9,879 bases of DNA from JBEKDJ01 sp050014415. Its GTDB lineage: Bacteria > Desulfobacterota > BSN033 > UBA1163. Shown piece after piece: positions 1-7,681 of this stretch (the first letter of the stretch is position 1; each line of letters begins with the position of its first letter). Made by a program: the position numbers and the translations under genes. The notes under the pieces were generated by a model. It had not been told where the DNA came from and did not search any database. It worked only from the letters and a program-made list of their open reading frames with translations. The DNA lies in NCBI GenBank assembly GCA_050014415.1, contig JBEKDJ010000164.1:1-9879 (forward strand), read 5' to 3'.

Positions 1-33
1 TGCATGGCTTGTTCTTTTTATCGAGCTCATGCA
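1..33. repeat. Imperfect inverted repeat at window edge
   Basis: TGCATGGCT (1-9) pairs with AGCTCATGCA (24-33) with a single unpaired base, leaving a T-rich loop of 14 nt. It lies about 30 bp from the larger palindrome at 64-108, and no gene is recognisable in bases 1-99. The two hairpins together may be the end of a palindromic mobile or REP-like element, but the left part is outside the window. Confidence 0.35.
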
Positions 34-63
34 GTGCTTATACCACGTTTTGTCGCTTCGCGA

Positions 64-108
64 ACCTGTTTTCATCCGCCCAGCAGAGCTGGGCGGTATT
101 CAACAGGT
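64..108. repeat. 45-bp palindrome ending the HD gene
   Basis: Outer arms ACCTGTT (64-70) and AACAGGT (102-108) are perfect complements. After a 5-nt symmetric internal loop, inner arms CCGCCCAGC (76-84) and GCTGGGCGG (88-96) pair perfectly around the loop AGA. The structure would be very stable. The minus-strand HD gene reads into its right arm, which supplies its last two codons and part of its TGA stop. There is no T-tract after the stem on either strand, so a plain intrinsic terminator is not well supported. A REP-like or other inserted palindromic element fits better. Confidence 0.75.
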
Positions 109-1242
109 ATTTCTTATAAAAGTCTTGGAGTCGCTGTTAACGTCATGGATCAAACGCTGCAATATCACCTCTTGATCCAATTCGAATATCCATCGCGATG
201 GGATATACGTCGCTTTGGATGACGGGGTGATCTTAATTGTGGGATCGGGCCCGTCAATACTCATTGCCGGAGGTGTCCACCTGTGCCTCGCTGGAGCGCG
301 TGACATTAGAGTTGCCGCATTTCGTCCCTCATCTACAAGCCACTGAAACCAATCTTGAAGTAACCGATGCTCCTCTTGATTTTCGCATTCCGCGGAGAAC
401 TCAATGCGTTCTGGACTAACAAATCGATGCACAAACCGCTGGTACATAGTCCAATGTGCATAGCTACCAGATGGCAAAGGGCAAGCTGGATTCAAAAGGA
501 GAGGGCATGCTCTGTCTTGCGAAACATCCAAGAGGTCACCGATGCGCAGAAGGATTGCCATGAACCGCAGGTTCACTGCCTCGCCGCGGATGTCCCGGCT
601 ATATGGGAACCTGTAGGAATCCTCGAGCTCGGGATGGCTAAGTCCGTGCGCAATGCACACATCCGAGATTGCCCGTGCTAACTCGGGATCACCAAACGCA
701 AACAACCCAAGCCTGGCCTCATGCTGGATAATGACGTTTCTAACTCGAATATGGTGAACGCGCCTGACAAACTCGGCAATCAAATGCCGCAGTTGGATAT
801 TTGCTGAAAACTCCCTCTCAGCGGCATTTCTCGTACTAGACTTGGGGATTAGCTTTTCGATTTCCCTTAGGCGCTTCGCTCCGCCACCCTGGTCCGTTGT
901 CCATGATTTCCAAGCGTCAGAGGCAAGGATGTCCATTTTCTCTTGGTCTGAAACTACCATGCCTGCATCATGCAGATAGGCAGCTGCAACTAGGATATAG
1001 GCCTCTGTGGCACTGAGGGGAATGTTTGGCGACTTCCCCTTATTACTGGCAAACATCATTTTCGAAATCTGGAGGATGATTTCCTCGCTATGTGCTATGG
1101 TATGTCGAGTGTAATGAGGGAAGCTCTGTGGAATATATCCAAGCCATCCTTCTACCGCCGACCGTAACTCCACTGCTTTCCCAAAATATTCTGGGGACTT
1201 CAACCTCAGATAGCGCATTAATGCCAAATCTGTGAATCGCAT
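100..1242 (-). CDS. HD-domain protein, N-terminal module of an HD/Hsp90-like conflict protein, C-terminally truncated
   Basis: A 380-residue protein with an HD phosphohydrolase-like signature: H47 and H51 in HTIAHSEE, H91-D92 in AAAYLHDAGM, H163/H164, H199/H203 in AHGLSH, and D236/D239 in LLRIGDLLD. This layout matches my recollection of the HD module that precedes Hsp90-like ATPase domains in predicted bacterial immunity proteins; substrate unknown. The last 25 residues (FELDQEVILQRLIHD, then DSKTFIR) resemble the linker that in such proteins leads into the ATPase N-box (RELLQN-like). Here FIR is followed by N-T-C and a stop made by the palindrome at 64-108, so the ATPase part is missing. 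The start is supported by AGGAG (1249-1253), 6 nt before the ATG. It has no signal peptide or membrane segment, so it is likely cytoplasmic. An attC-like hairpin lies about 45 bp upstream. The HD domain is fairly sure; the Hsp90 link is moderate. Confidence 0.75.
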   Translation of the reverse strand: MRFTDLALMRYLRLKSPEYFGKAVELRSAVEGWLGYIPQSFPHYTRHTIAHSEEIILQISKMMFASNKGKSPNIPLSATEAYILVAAAYLHDAGMVVSDQEKMDILASDAWKSWTTDQGGGAKRLREIEKLIPKSSTRNAAEREFSANIQLRHLIAEFVRRVHHIRVRNVIIQHEARLGLFAFGDPELARAISDVCIAHGLSHPELEDSYRFPYSRDIRGEAVNLRFMAILLRIGDLLDVSQDRACPLLLNPACPLPSGSYAHWTMYQRFVHRFVSPERIEFSAECENQEEHRLLQDWFQWLVDEGRNAATLMSRAPARHRWTPPAMSIDGPDPTIKITPSSKATYIPSRWIFELDQEVILQRLIHDVNSDSKTFIRNTC

Positions 1243-1285
1243 GAATTTCTCCTAGTCTGCTCTAATTTTACTATCGGCCAGTGCC

Positions 1286-1348
1286 ACCTAACGCGGCGGG
1301 TGAGGAGCACGCCCTGAAGGGGCGTCGTCTGTTCAAACCGCGTTGATA
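1286..1348 (-). repeat. attC-like imperfect hairpin upstream of the HD gene
   Basis: Read on the minus strand, the site starts with TATCAAC, ends with GTTAGGT and is 63 bp long, within the usual attC size. GTTAGGT fits the integron R' core GTTRRRY exactly; TATCAAC fits R'' (RYYYAAC) poorly. AACGCGG (1290-1296) pairs with CCGCGTT (1338-1344), and ACGCCC (1309-1314) pairs with GGGCGT (1320-1325), with mismatched bases between, as in attC sites. The HD gene starts about 45 bp past the core in the expected direction. No integrase and no further clear site flank it, so an unrelated hairpin is possible. Confidence 0.4.
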
Positions 1349-1555
1349 GGCAGGCGAAAAGGGTCTGCTTATCAACATTATATCGCATCCGCATAATTAA
1401 TGAACAAAATTATTTAGTTGTCATCGTCAGGAATATCAACCATTAAATTGGTTTCTAATATACACCTTTTTTAATTTTTTGAGAAGCAAGGGTATAAACA
1501 AATAATGGTTAAAGTGGTTCCTTCTTATGGTATTATAATCGTTGGACATTTTTGT
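1349..1555. other. AT-rich intergenic stretch without a gene
   Basis: No coding frame is supportable here on either strand. There are weak sigma-70-like matches on the plus strand: TTGTCA (1418-1423) without a good -10, and an extended -10-like TGGTATTAT (1528-1536) followed by an overlapping TATAAT (1534-1539) without a good -35. These could be minor promoters for the macroglobulin gene, but base composition alone could produce them. Confidence 0.3.
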
Positions 1556-1583
1556 AAAAGGGTAACAATTTACGTTCCCTTTT
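1556..1583 (+). promoter_or_regulatory. Inverted repeat at enhancer distance (possible activator site)
   Basis: AAAAGGG (1556-1562) and CCCTTTT (1577-1583) are perfect complements, and AAC/GTT extends the arms if one base is bulged. The centre lies about 105 bp upstream of the -12 element of the sigma-54-type promoter, a usual distance for a bacterial enhancer-binding protein. A smaller repeat, TGTCAGGACA (1594-1603), lies nearer. The activator is not encoded in the window. Confidence 0.35.
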
Positions 1584-1660
1584 TGGAATAATATGTCAGG
1601 ACAGAACCATGAGCATTAATAATATTTAATGATTTACAAATCTTATCTAAAATAGTCTAA

Positions 1661-1676
1661 TGGCAGGAGTATTGCA
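1661..1676 (+). promoter_or_regulatory. Sigma-54 (RpoN) -24/-12 promoter
   Basis: TGGCAGGAGTATTGCA matches the sigma-54 consensus TGGCACG-N4-TTGCW at all but one defined position. GG (1662-1663) and GC (1674-1675) have the required 10-nt spacing. The predicted transcription start is near 1687, which gives a short leader of about 33 nt before the ATG at 1720. Confidence 0.75.
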
Positions 1677-1680
1677 TGTC

Positions 1681-1703
1681 TTAAAATTTCGCTGAAATTT
1701 TAA
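1681..1703 (+). promoter_or_regulatory. 23-bp perfect palindrome over the predicted transcription start
   Basis: TTAAAATTTC (1681-1690) and GAAATTTTAA (1694-1703) are perfect 10-bp arms around GCT. The element overlaps the predicted start (about 1687) and ends just before the AGGAGG ribosome site (1710-1715). It could be an operator that blocks start or melting, or, if transcription starts slightly upstream, a weak AT-rich hairpin at the 5' end of the mRNA. There is no T-tract, so it is not a terminator. Confidence 0.55.
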
Positions 1704-1719
1704 ATGGCGAGGAGGAAAT

Positions 1720-4700
1720 ATGAAGCTGAGACTATTGGGAATCTTTGTGCTCATCAACGTTCTTATCATCCCTTGGGTCTATGCTGAAGGGGGGCCACAA
1801 GTCGAGGCCTTTTCTCCACAGGGAACGGTCAAGAGCGTTCGGCAAGTGAGCGTCCGATTCTCAGAGCAGATGGTGCCGTTTGGTGATCCGCAGGGTCTCA
1901 CCGAACCCTTCGATATCGACTGTTCTGAGAAGGGAAGTAGTCGCTGGGCCGATGGGAAAAACTGGGTCTTTGATTTTGAAAGAGACCTCCCCGCAGGGAT
2001 TCGTTGTGAGTTTAGATTGAAGCCGAAGCTGAAAACTCTTTCTGGGCAAGAGATAGGAGGTCAAAAGGCATTCTCCTTTTCCACCGGCGGTCCTTCGATC
2101 AGAGACTCTATCCCTCATGAAGGGGGCCAATACCTGGATGAAGAACAGATATTCATTCTCACCCTGGATGCGGAACCGGACATGGAATCTATGCTCCACC
2201 ATGTTGCCTTTTCCGTTGAGGGTATTCAAGACCATATCGGAATCAGGATGATCGAGGGGAAGGAAAGGAAAGAGATATTAAAGGCAAGATTCAGATATAG
2301 GAAACCGCCGCCGTTTCCGATGATCGTCATTCAGTGCAAGCAGCGTTTCCCTTCAGAGGCCAAAGTTAGCTTGATCTGGGGGAAAGGGGTGATGGCGAAG
2401 ACAGGGGTGGCAACAGATCAGGATCAGATCCTTCGCTTCCAAGTGAGGCCTCTGTTTTCTGCGGGGTTTAGTTGTGAAAGAGAAAACCCGAAGGCCGCCT
2501 GTATTCCCATCCGGCCCATGACGCTCCATTTCTCTGCGCCTATTTCTGAGGATCAGGCGAATAAGATCGTATTGAAGGGGCCCGAAGGAAAAACATGGAA
2601 GCCCAAGGCAGCGGAAGAAACGAGTTGGATCACCTTTCAAAGCCCTTTCCCGGAGAATACGAATTTCGTTGTCGAGCTCCCAGCCGGACTCAAAGATAAC
2701 ACTGGAAGACCCCTGGTTAATGCAGACAAATTTCCACTCTCTGTCCGCACAGATAGATACCCACCTTTAGCAAAGTTTGCAGCGCGGTTTGGAATCTTGG
2801 AACTGAAAGCTGACCCCATGCTCCCTGTCACCTTGAGAAATGTTGAACCTGAAGTAAAGGCAAGATTGATGAAAGCGGGCAAGGAAGAAGGAATCCTCGG
2901 CCAGGTGATAGGGAAAGTTCTAGACCTGCCCCCTGAGAGAATGGATGACGTTCAATCCTGGTTGAGGAAGGTGGCCACTGCGTCGAGGAATACGTCCATT
3001 CTGAGTGACGAGAAGAAAGTGAAGAATTTCGAAATTCCCAAGCCTCTAGGCTCTCGAGCCTTTGAGGTGGTTGGAATTCCACTCAAGACCCCCGGGCTTT
3101 ATGTTGTAGAACTGGAGAGCGCCATTCTGGGTGCCTCTCTGCTCGAATCAGGCCGGCCCATGTATGTACCGACAGCAGTCTTGGTGACCAATCTCTCCGT
3201 CCATTTCAAGCGGGGCAGGGAGTCTTCTCTTGTATGGGTAACGACACTCGACACGGGAGAGCCGGTGAAGGACGCCACGGTGACAATAAAGGATTGCCAA
3301 GAGAAGGTCTTATGGACGGGAAAGACCGATGTCAGCGGGATTGCCCGGATCCGACAACCATTTTCCTTAGAGAACCTTCCAAATTGCCCTTATAAGATCG
3401 ACAGAATCGACGGTTACGATCAAACTCAGATGGGAGCCCTCCAATCTCTCTGGGAAGGTCTTTTCATAATAGCCCGGACCGAGTTTGATATGTCCTTTGT
3501 TCACTCCAGCTGGGATGAAGGGATCGAGCCTTGGAGGTTTCAACTACCTAGTGAGTCCTACTTGGATCCTATCATAGGTCACACTATTTTCGATCGATCG
3601 CTGCTCAGAGCGGGCGAGACCATTCATATGAAGCATATTCTTCGCCAACACACCACTAAAGGGTTTGCCCCGGTGCCCCAAGATCAGATGCCCCATCTTG
3701 TCTCGATCCAACACTATGGGAGCGGTCAGAAATACGAGTTCCCTTTAAAGTGGGATGCAAGCGGAGTCGCTGAAACGACCTGGTCCATTCCAAAGGATGC
3801 AAAGCTCGGATACTACGATGTGCTTCTCCTAGAGAAACCCCATAAAAAACAGAATAGATATTTCAACAGGATCGAGGGAAAAATGGAAATCTCCGAGGAA
3901 CATGAGGATTCCCGAACCTGGACATCAGGGACCTTCAGGGTTGAGGAGTTCCGAATCCCCCTTACCAAAGGAACCATCCAGCCCCCTTCTACCCCGTTGA
4001 TTAATGCCGAAGAAGTCTCTCTCGAATTGAATGTTCAATATCTTGCAGGAGGTGGAGCAAGCCTTCTTCCCGTCAAGCTTCGATACGAAATCGAGCCCAG
4101 ATATGTCTCTTCCCCTGAGGGATTTGAGGACTTCATATTTAGCAACGGTCCCGTGAAAGAGGAAGTTGTTCGGAGAGGGGAGGTATTGGAATCCGAAGAG
4201 GAAGGTGAAGAGGAGGTAAGAAAAGAAGATCAGAAGAAGATCAAACCTCCAAGCATTGATCTGGTTTTAGATCGATCCGGATCCAGCCGGACCACGATCT
4301 CCAATCTACCCGAAGTCGAAGCACCCAAGGATGTACTTGCCGAGATGGAGTTCAAAGATCCCAACGGTGAAGTTCAAACCATCTCTTCCAGAATTCCCCT
4401 GTGGAATTCGAAATATCTCATAGGAATCAAACCGGATTCATGGGCAGTCTCGAAGGATGCCTTCAAATTTCAAGTTGCTGTCGTTGATCTCTCCGGGAAA
4501 CCCATCTCAGGCGCCTCAGTAAAAGTTGAACTTTTCCAAAGGCAAACCCTTACCCATCGAAAGCGTCTGGTCGGAGGAGTCTATGCCTACGAACATTCGA
4601 CGGAGACAAAGAAGATCGCTCCTCTCTGCGAAGGGAAAACAGATGCCAAAGGCCTTCTGATCTGCGACGTCCAATCACCCGTTTCCGGAAATGTGATCCT

Positions 4701-7449
4701 TCAGGCAGAGACTGTTGACGATGCGGGCAACAGGACAGTTGCCTACCGGGACGTTTGGGTGGCAGGAAAAGGGGAGTGGTGGTTTGAGGTGGGCGACCAT
4801 GACCGGATGGATCTTCTTCCGGAGAAGAAGCGTTATGAGCCCGGTGAGAAAGCCATTTTTCAGGTTCGAATGCCGTTTAGAGAGGCGACAGCGTTGATCA
4901 CCGTGGAGAGAGAAGGAGTGATGGAAGCATGGGTCAAAAGGATCTCCGGAAAGAGTCCAATCATCCAGGTCCCTGTCAAAGGAGTCTATGCTCCGAACAT
5001 TTATGTCTCTGCCCTCGTCGTAAGAGGTCGTGTCGCCGGGGTGAAACCGACAGCCATGGTCGATCTTGGAAAACCCGCCTATAAGCTCGGCATTGCCGAG
5101 ATCAATGTGGGATGGAAAGATCATGAGCTGAAGGTAAACGTCTCTTCGGACCAGAGAGTCTATAAGGTCCGTCAAAGGGCTAAGGTTAAGATTAAGGTTG
5201 CAACGACGGATGGAAAGGCACCTCCAGCCGGGAGTGAGGTCGCTCTTGCGGCTGTGGACGAAGGCCTTCTTGAATTGATGCCCAACAGGAGTTGGGAAAT
5301 CCTTGCCGCCATGATGGGACACAGGGGCTATGGTGTTCAGACTTCGACGGCTCAGATGCAGGTCATTGGAAAACGCCACTTCGGCCTGAAGGCACTACCC
5401 CCGGGAGGTGGTGGAGGAAAGCAGTCCACGAGGGAGTTATTCGATACACTCCTGTTATGGAAGGCTCGCCTGCCACTGGATTCAAACGGAGAGGCGTCTA
5501 TCGAAGTTCCCTTGAATGATTCGATCACCAGTTTTCGAATTGTGGCAGTGGCAACCGGAGGGCTCGGCCTCTTCGGAACCGGTTCTACATCGATTCAATC
5601 GACGCAAGACTTGATGGTCTTATCCGGCTTGCCTCCTCTTGTCAGAGAAGGGGATCGATTCAAAGCAGGATTCACGCTCCTAAATACGACGAATCGGAGC
5701 ATGGAAGTCGATGTCTCTGCAAGGGCAAAGGGAATTTCAGCTCCGCTTATCCCCCAGACCGTCTCATTAGCGCCAGGAGAGGCGCAGGAGATCGGATGGG
5801 ATGTCACTGCATCCGTTGGTGTTGAGACACTTACATGGGAAGTCGAAATAAAGGAGAAAGAGACAAATGAAGTAGATCGCATCAAAGTCACGCAGAAGGT
5901 CGTACCTGTTGTTCCTGTGAGCATATTCCAGGCCACTCTTACTCAACTCGAAAAGGATTTTCATCTCTCTGTGGAGCGCCCCAAGGATGCCACTCCGGGC
6001 CGTGGGGGCGTCAGGGTGGCTTTGCGGCCAAGGATTAGCGATGAATTAAACGGTGTTATCGACTATATGAAAAGGTATCCCTATACTTGCATGGAGCAAA
6101 AGATCTCAGCAGTCGTTGCATTACGTAACGAAAATCTCTGGAACAGACGAATGTCTGAACTTCCCTCCTATCTTGATAGTGACGGGTTGGTCAAATATTT
6201 TCCGTCCTGCAATCTTGGATGTCCGGTGCTCACCTCTTACATCATTGCCATAGCGCATGAAGCGGGATGGAGTATTCCTGATGAGCCAAAAGAGAAGATG
6301 GAAACAGCCCTTAGGAATTTTATCGAAGGCAAGATCATCAGGTACTCACCCTTACCCACAGCGGATCTCTCCATTAGGAAGCTGTCAGCGATAGAGGCCT
6401 TGTCAAGGAGTGGAAAGGCAGAACCAAACCTACTCAATGCCATTGCCATCGAGCCCAATCTCTGGCCAACCTCGGCAGTAATCGACTGGCTAAACATTCT
6501 CCGTAATGTTCGAAACATCCCGAATCAGGAAGGACAATCAAAGGAGGCAGAACAGATTATTCGAGCCCGTCTCAACTTCCAGGGCACAACCATGGGTTTT
6601 TCAACTGAGAAGACGGATACCCTCTGGTGGCTGATGATATCCAATGATATCAATGCCGTACGCGCGATACTTTCCCTCCTTGGCTCGGAGAAGTGGAGAG
6701 AAGATATACCGAGGATGGTTCAGGGGGCATTGGGCCGCCAGATAAGAGGCGCATGGGATTTGACACTCGCCAATGCCTGGGGTGTCTTGGCTATGGAAAA
6801 ATTCTCGAAGGCCTTTGAAGCCATTCCAGTCACGGGCACCACCCGGACGACCCTATCGACGCAATCTCAATCCATAGATTGGAATACTTCGCCCAATGGA
6901 AGAGTCTCTCAGCTTTCATGGCCTGCCAAAAGAGAAGACCTCATCATCTCTCATCAAGGAAAGGGCAAGCCATGGGCAACCATCCAGAGCCTGGCCGCCA
7001 TCCCCTTGAAGGACTCTTTCTCAAGCGGATACAAGATTAAAAAGACATCAATTCCAATCGAACAGAAGCGCTCAAATCAATGGACCCGGGGAGATATCGT
7101 GCGAATCCGATTGGAAGTGGAAGCTCAGGCTGACAGGACATGGGTGGTTGTGAGCGATCCTATCCCTGCTGGCAGCACAATCCTGGGAACCGGGCTTGGC
7201 AGAGACTCTCAACTCTTGACGGAAGAGGAGGAACGGAAAGGGTGGGTCTGGCCGGCCTACGAAGAGCGGTCCTTTGAAGCATTCAGGGCCTACTATGAAT
7301 ATGTCCCCAAGGGAAAATGGACGGTTGAATATACCATACGGTTGAATCAAAACGGTGTTTTCCAGCTACCGACAACGAGAGCCGAGGCCATCTATTTTCC
7401 AGAGATGTTTGGGGAGATTCCAAACAAACCGGTTGAGGTTCAACCATAG
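1720..7449 (+). CDS. Bacterial alpha-2-macroglobulin, thioester-containing, secreted
   Basis: A 1909-residue protein of the bacterial alpha-2-macroglobulin family (COG2373 type, like E. coli YfhM), expected to trap proteases in the periplasm. Residues 1-22 form a Sec signal peptide ending VYA; there is no lipobox Cys, unlike lipoprotein YfhM. In order: Ig-like/MG domains; an MG2-type domain about 620-720 (FDRSLLRAGETIHMKHI); an acidic linker about 814-842; a bait-region domain about 1030-1190; a glycine run at 1229-1233; the A2M domain from 1237 (TRELFDTLLLWKARLPL); an alpha-helical thioester domain about 1425-1720; and a C-terminal MG10-like domain about 1745-1905. The thioester motif C1457-M-E-Q1460 in YPYTCMEQ is intact. 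C1497 and C1501 (SCNLGC) could form a disulfide. AGGAGG at 1710-1715 supports the start. It is longer than YfhM (about 1650), but lengths near 1900 are usual in related clades. It is transcribed alone and no pbpC follows. Family assignment is very sure; the protease target is unknown. Confidence 0.95.
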   Translation: MKLRLLGIFVLINVLIIPWVYAEGGPQVEAFSPQGTVKSVRQVSVRFSEQMVPFGDPQGLTEPFDIDCSEKGSSRWADGKNWVFDFERDLPAGIRCEFRLKPKLKTLSGQEIGGQKAFSFSTGGPSIRDSIPHEGGQYLDEEQIFILTLDAEPDMESMLHHVAFSVEGIQDHIGIRMIEGKERKEILKARFRYRKPPPFPMIVIQCKQRFPSEAKVSLIWGKGVMAKTGVATDQDQILRFQVRPLFSAGFSCERENPKAACIPIRPMTLHFSAPISEDQANKIVLKGPEGKTWKPKAAEETSWITFQSPFPENTNFVVELPAGLKDNTGRPLVNADKFPLSVRTDRYPPLAKFAARFGILELKADPMLPVTLRNVEPEVKARLMKAGKEEGILGQVIGKVLDLPPERMDDVQSWLRKVATASRNTSILSDEKKVKNFEIPKPLGSRAFEVVGIPLKTPGLYVVELESAILGASLLESGRPMYVPTAVLVTNLSVHFKRGRESSLVWVTTLDTGEPVKDATVTIKDCQEKVLWTGKTDVSGIARIRQPFSLENLPNCPYKIDRIDGYDQTQMGALQSLWEGLFIIARTEFDMSFVHSSWDEGIEPWRFQLPSESYLDPIIGHTIFDRSLLRAGETIHMKHILRQHTTKGFAPVPQDQMPHLVSIQHYGSGQKYEFPLKWDASGVAETTWSIPKDAKLGYYDVLLLEKPHKKQNRYFNRIEGKMEISEEHEDSRTWTSGTFRVEEFRIPLTKGTIQPPSTPLINAEEVSLELNVQYLAGGGASLLPVKLRYEIEPRYVSSPEGFEDFIFSNGPVKEEVVRRGEVLESEEEGEEEVRKEDQKKIKPPSIDLVLDRSGSSRTTISNLPEVEAPKDVLAEMEFKDPNGEVQTISSRIPLWNSKYLIGIKPDSWAVSKDAFKFQVAVVDLSGKPISGASVKVELFQRQTLTHRKRLVGGVYAYEHSTETKKIAPLCEGKTDAKGLLICDVQSPVSGNVILQAETVDDAGNRTVAYRDVWVAGKGEWWFEVGDHDRMDLLPEKKRYEPGEKAIFQVRMPFREATALITVEREGVMEAWVKRISGKSPIIQVPVKGVYAPNIYVSALVVRGRVAGVKPTAMVDLGKPAYKLGIAEINVGWKDHELKVNVSSDQRVYKVRQRAKVKIKVATTDGKAPPAGSEVALAAVDEGLLELMPNRSWEILAAMMGHRGYGVQTSTAQMQVIGKRHFGLKALPPGGGGGKQSTRELFDTLLLWKARLPLDSNGEASIEVPLNDSITSFRIVAVATGGLGLFGTGSTSIQSTQDLMVLSGLPPLVREGDRFKAGFTLLNTTNRSMEVDVSARAKGISAPLIPQTVSLAPGEAQEIGWDVTASVGVETLTWEVEIKEKETNEVDRIKVTQKVVPVVPVSIFQATLTQLEKDFHLSVERPKDATPGRGGVRVALRPRISDELNGVIDYMKRYPYTCMEQKISAVVALRNENLWNRRMSELPSYLDSDGLVKYFPSCNLGCPVLTSYIIAIAHEAGWSIPDEPKEKMETALRNFIEGKIIRYSPLPTADLSIRKLSAIEALSRSGKAEPNLLNAIAIEPNLWPTSAVIDWLNILRNVRNIPNQEGQSKEAEQIIRARLNFQGTTMGFSTEKTDTLWWLMISNDINAVRAILSLLGSEKWREDIPRMVQGALGRQIRGAWDLTLANAWGVLAMEKFSKAFEAIPVTGTTRTTLSTQSQSIDWNTSPNGRVSQLSWPAKREDLIISHQGKGKPWATIQSLAAIPLKDSFSSGYKIKKTSIPIEQKRSNQWTRGDIVRIRLEVEAQADRTWVVVSDPIPAGSTILGTGLGRDSQLLTEEEERKGWVWPAYEERSFEAFRAYYEYVPKGKWTVEYTIRLNQNGVFQLPTTRAEAIYFPEMFGEIPNKPVEVQP

Positions 7450-7486
7450 CGGGATAAGGACAGCGATGGCCCCGCTAGCGCTTTCT
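7447..7486 (+). terminator. Possible terminator after the macroglobulin gene
   Basis: TAGCGGG (7447-7453, containing the stop codon TAG) pairs perfectly with CCCGCTA (7471-7477), with a 17-nt loop. A short pyrimidine tract follows (CTTTCTTC, 7481-7488). The large loop and weak T-tract make it a modest intrinsic terminator. It lies between the plus-strand gene and the end of the converging gene remnant. Confidence 0.4.
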
Positions 7487-7678
7487 TCATGCGCCGTACG
7501 GTGATGCGATCAAGAGCATCTCCAGATACGGTGCTCCAAAGAGATTAATGATGCCATGACAAATGAGACTGGGTGTGAGACTGCGATTACCCCAGACATA
7601 TAGGCCTGTCAGAATCAGACCCAAGGCAAACGATCCGGCGAGAGCCCGAAGGCTGAACTCCACTGGTTTGTATTGTTT
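7487..7678 (-). pseudogene. Remnant of a CPBP-family (Abi/CAAX-type) membrane protease, C-terminal part
   Basis: A 63-codon minus-strand frame, open from just after an in-frame TAG (7679-7681) to TGA (7487-7489), has no good start codon. It contains SFALGLILTGLYVWGNRSL, then TPSLICHGIINLFGAPYL. A glycine-rich membrane helix, a short turn with S-L-x-P-S, and a histidine in HGIIN form the last conserved motif of CPBP glutamic-type intramembrane proteases. The N-terminal motifs (EExxxR and the first His motif) are absent. Upstream, the same frame holds 29 codons from an ATG to that TAG, which I cannot recognise as CPBP. It is read as a decayed gene end; a functional micropeptide is less likely. 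It ends against the macroglobulin terminator. Confidence 0.6.
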
Positions 7679-7681
7679 CTA

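Noticed and set aside
64..108. Intrinsic terminator of the HD gene
   Set aside because: The stem is strong, but no T-tract follows on the minus strand and the coding frame runs into the arm rather than ending before it.
237..681. Plus-strand open frames opposite the HD gene
   Set aside because: They overlap the HD gene, which has a ribosome site and a clear HD motif set; the plus frames have neither a domain nor a ribosome site.
1531..1539. TATTATAAT as the main sigma-70 promoter of the macroglobulin gene
   Set aside because: The -10 match is good, but there is no convincing -35 in an AT-rich stretch; the sigma-54 element closer to the gene is much better supported.
4675..5379. A 234-codon open frame antisense to the macroglobulin gene
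   Set aside because: It lies fully inside a clear coding sequence, shows no recognisable domain, and its composition fits the mirror of the sense codons. It is a shadow frame.
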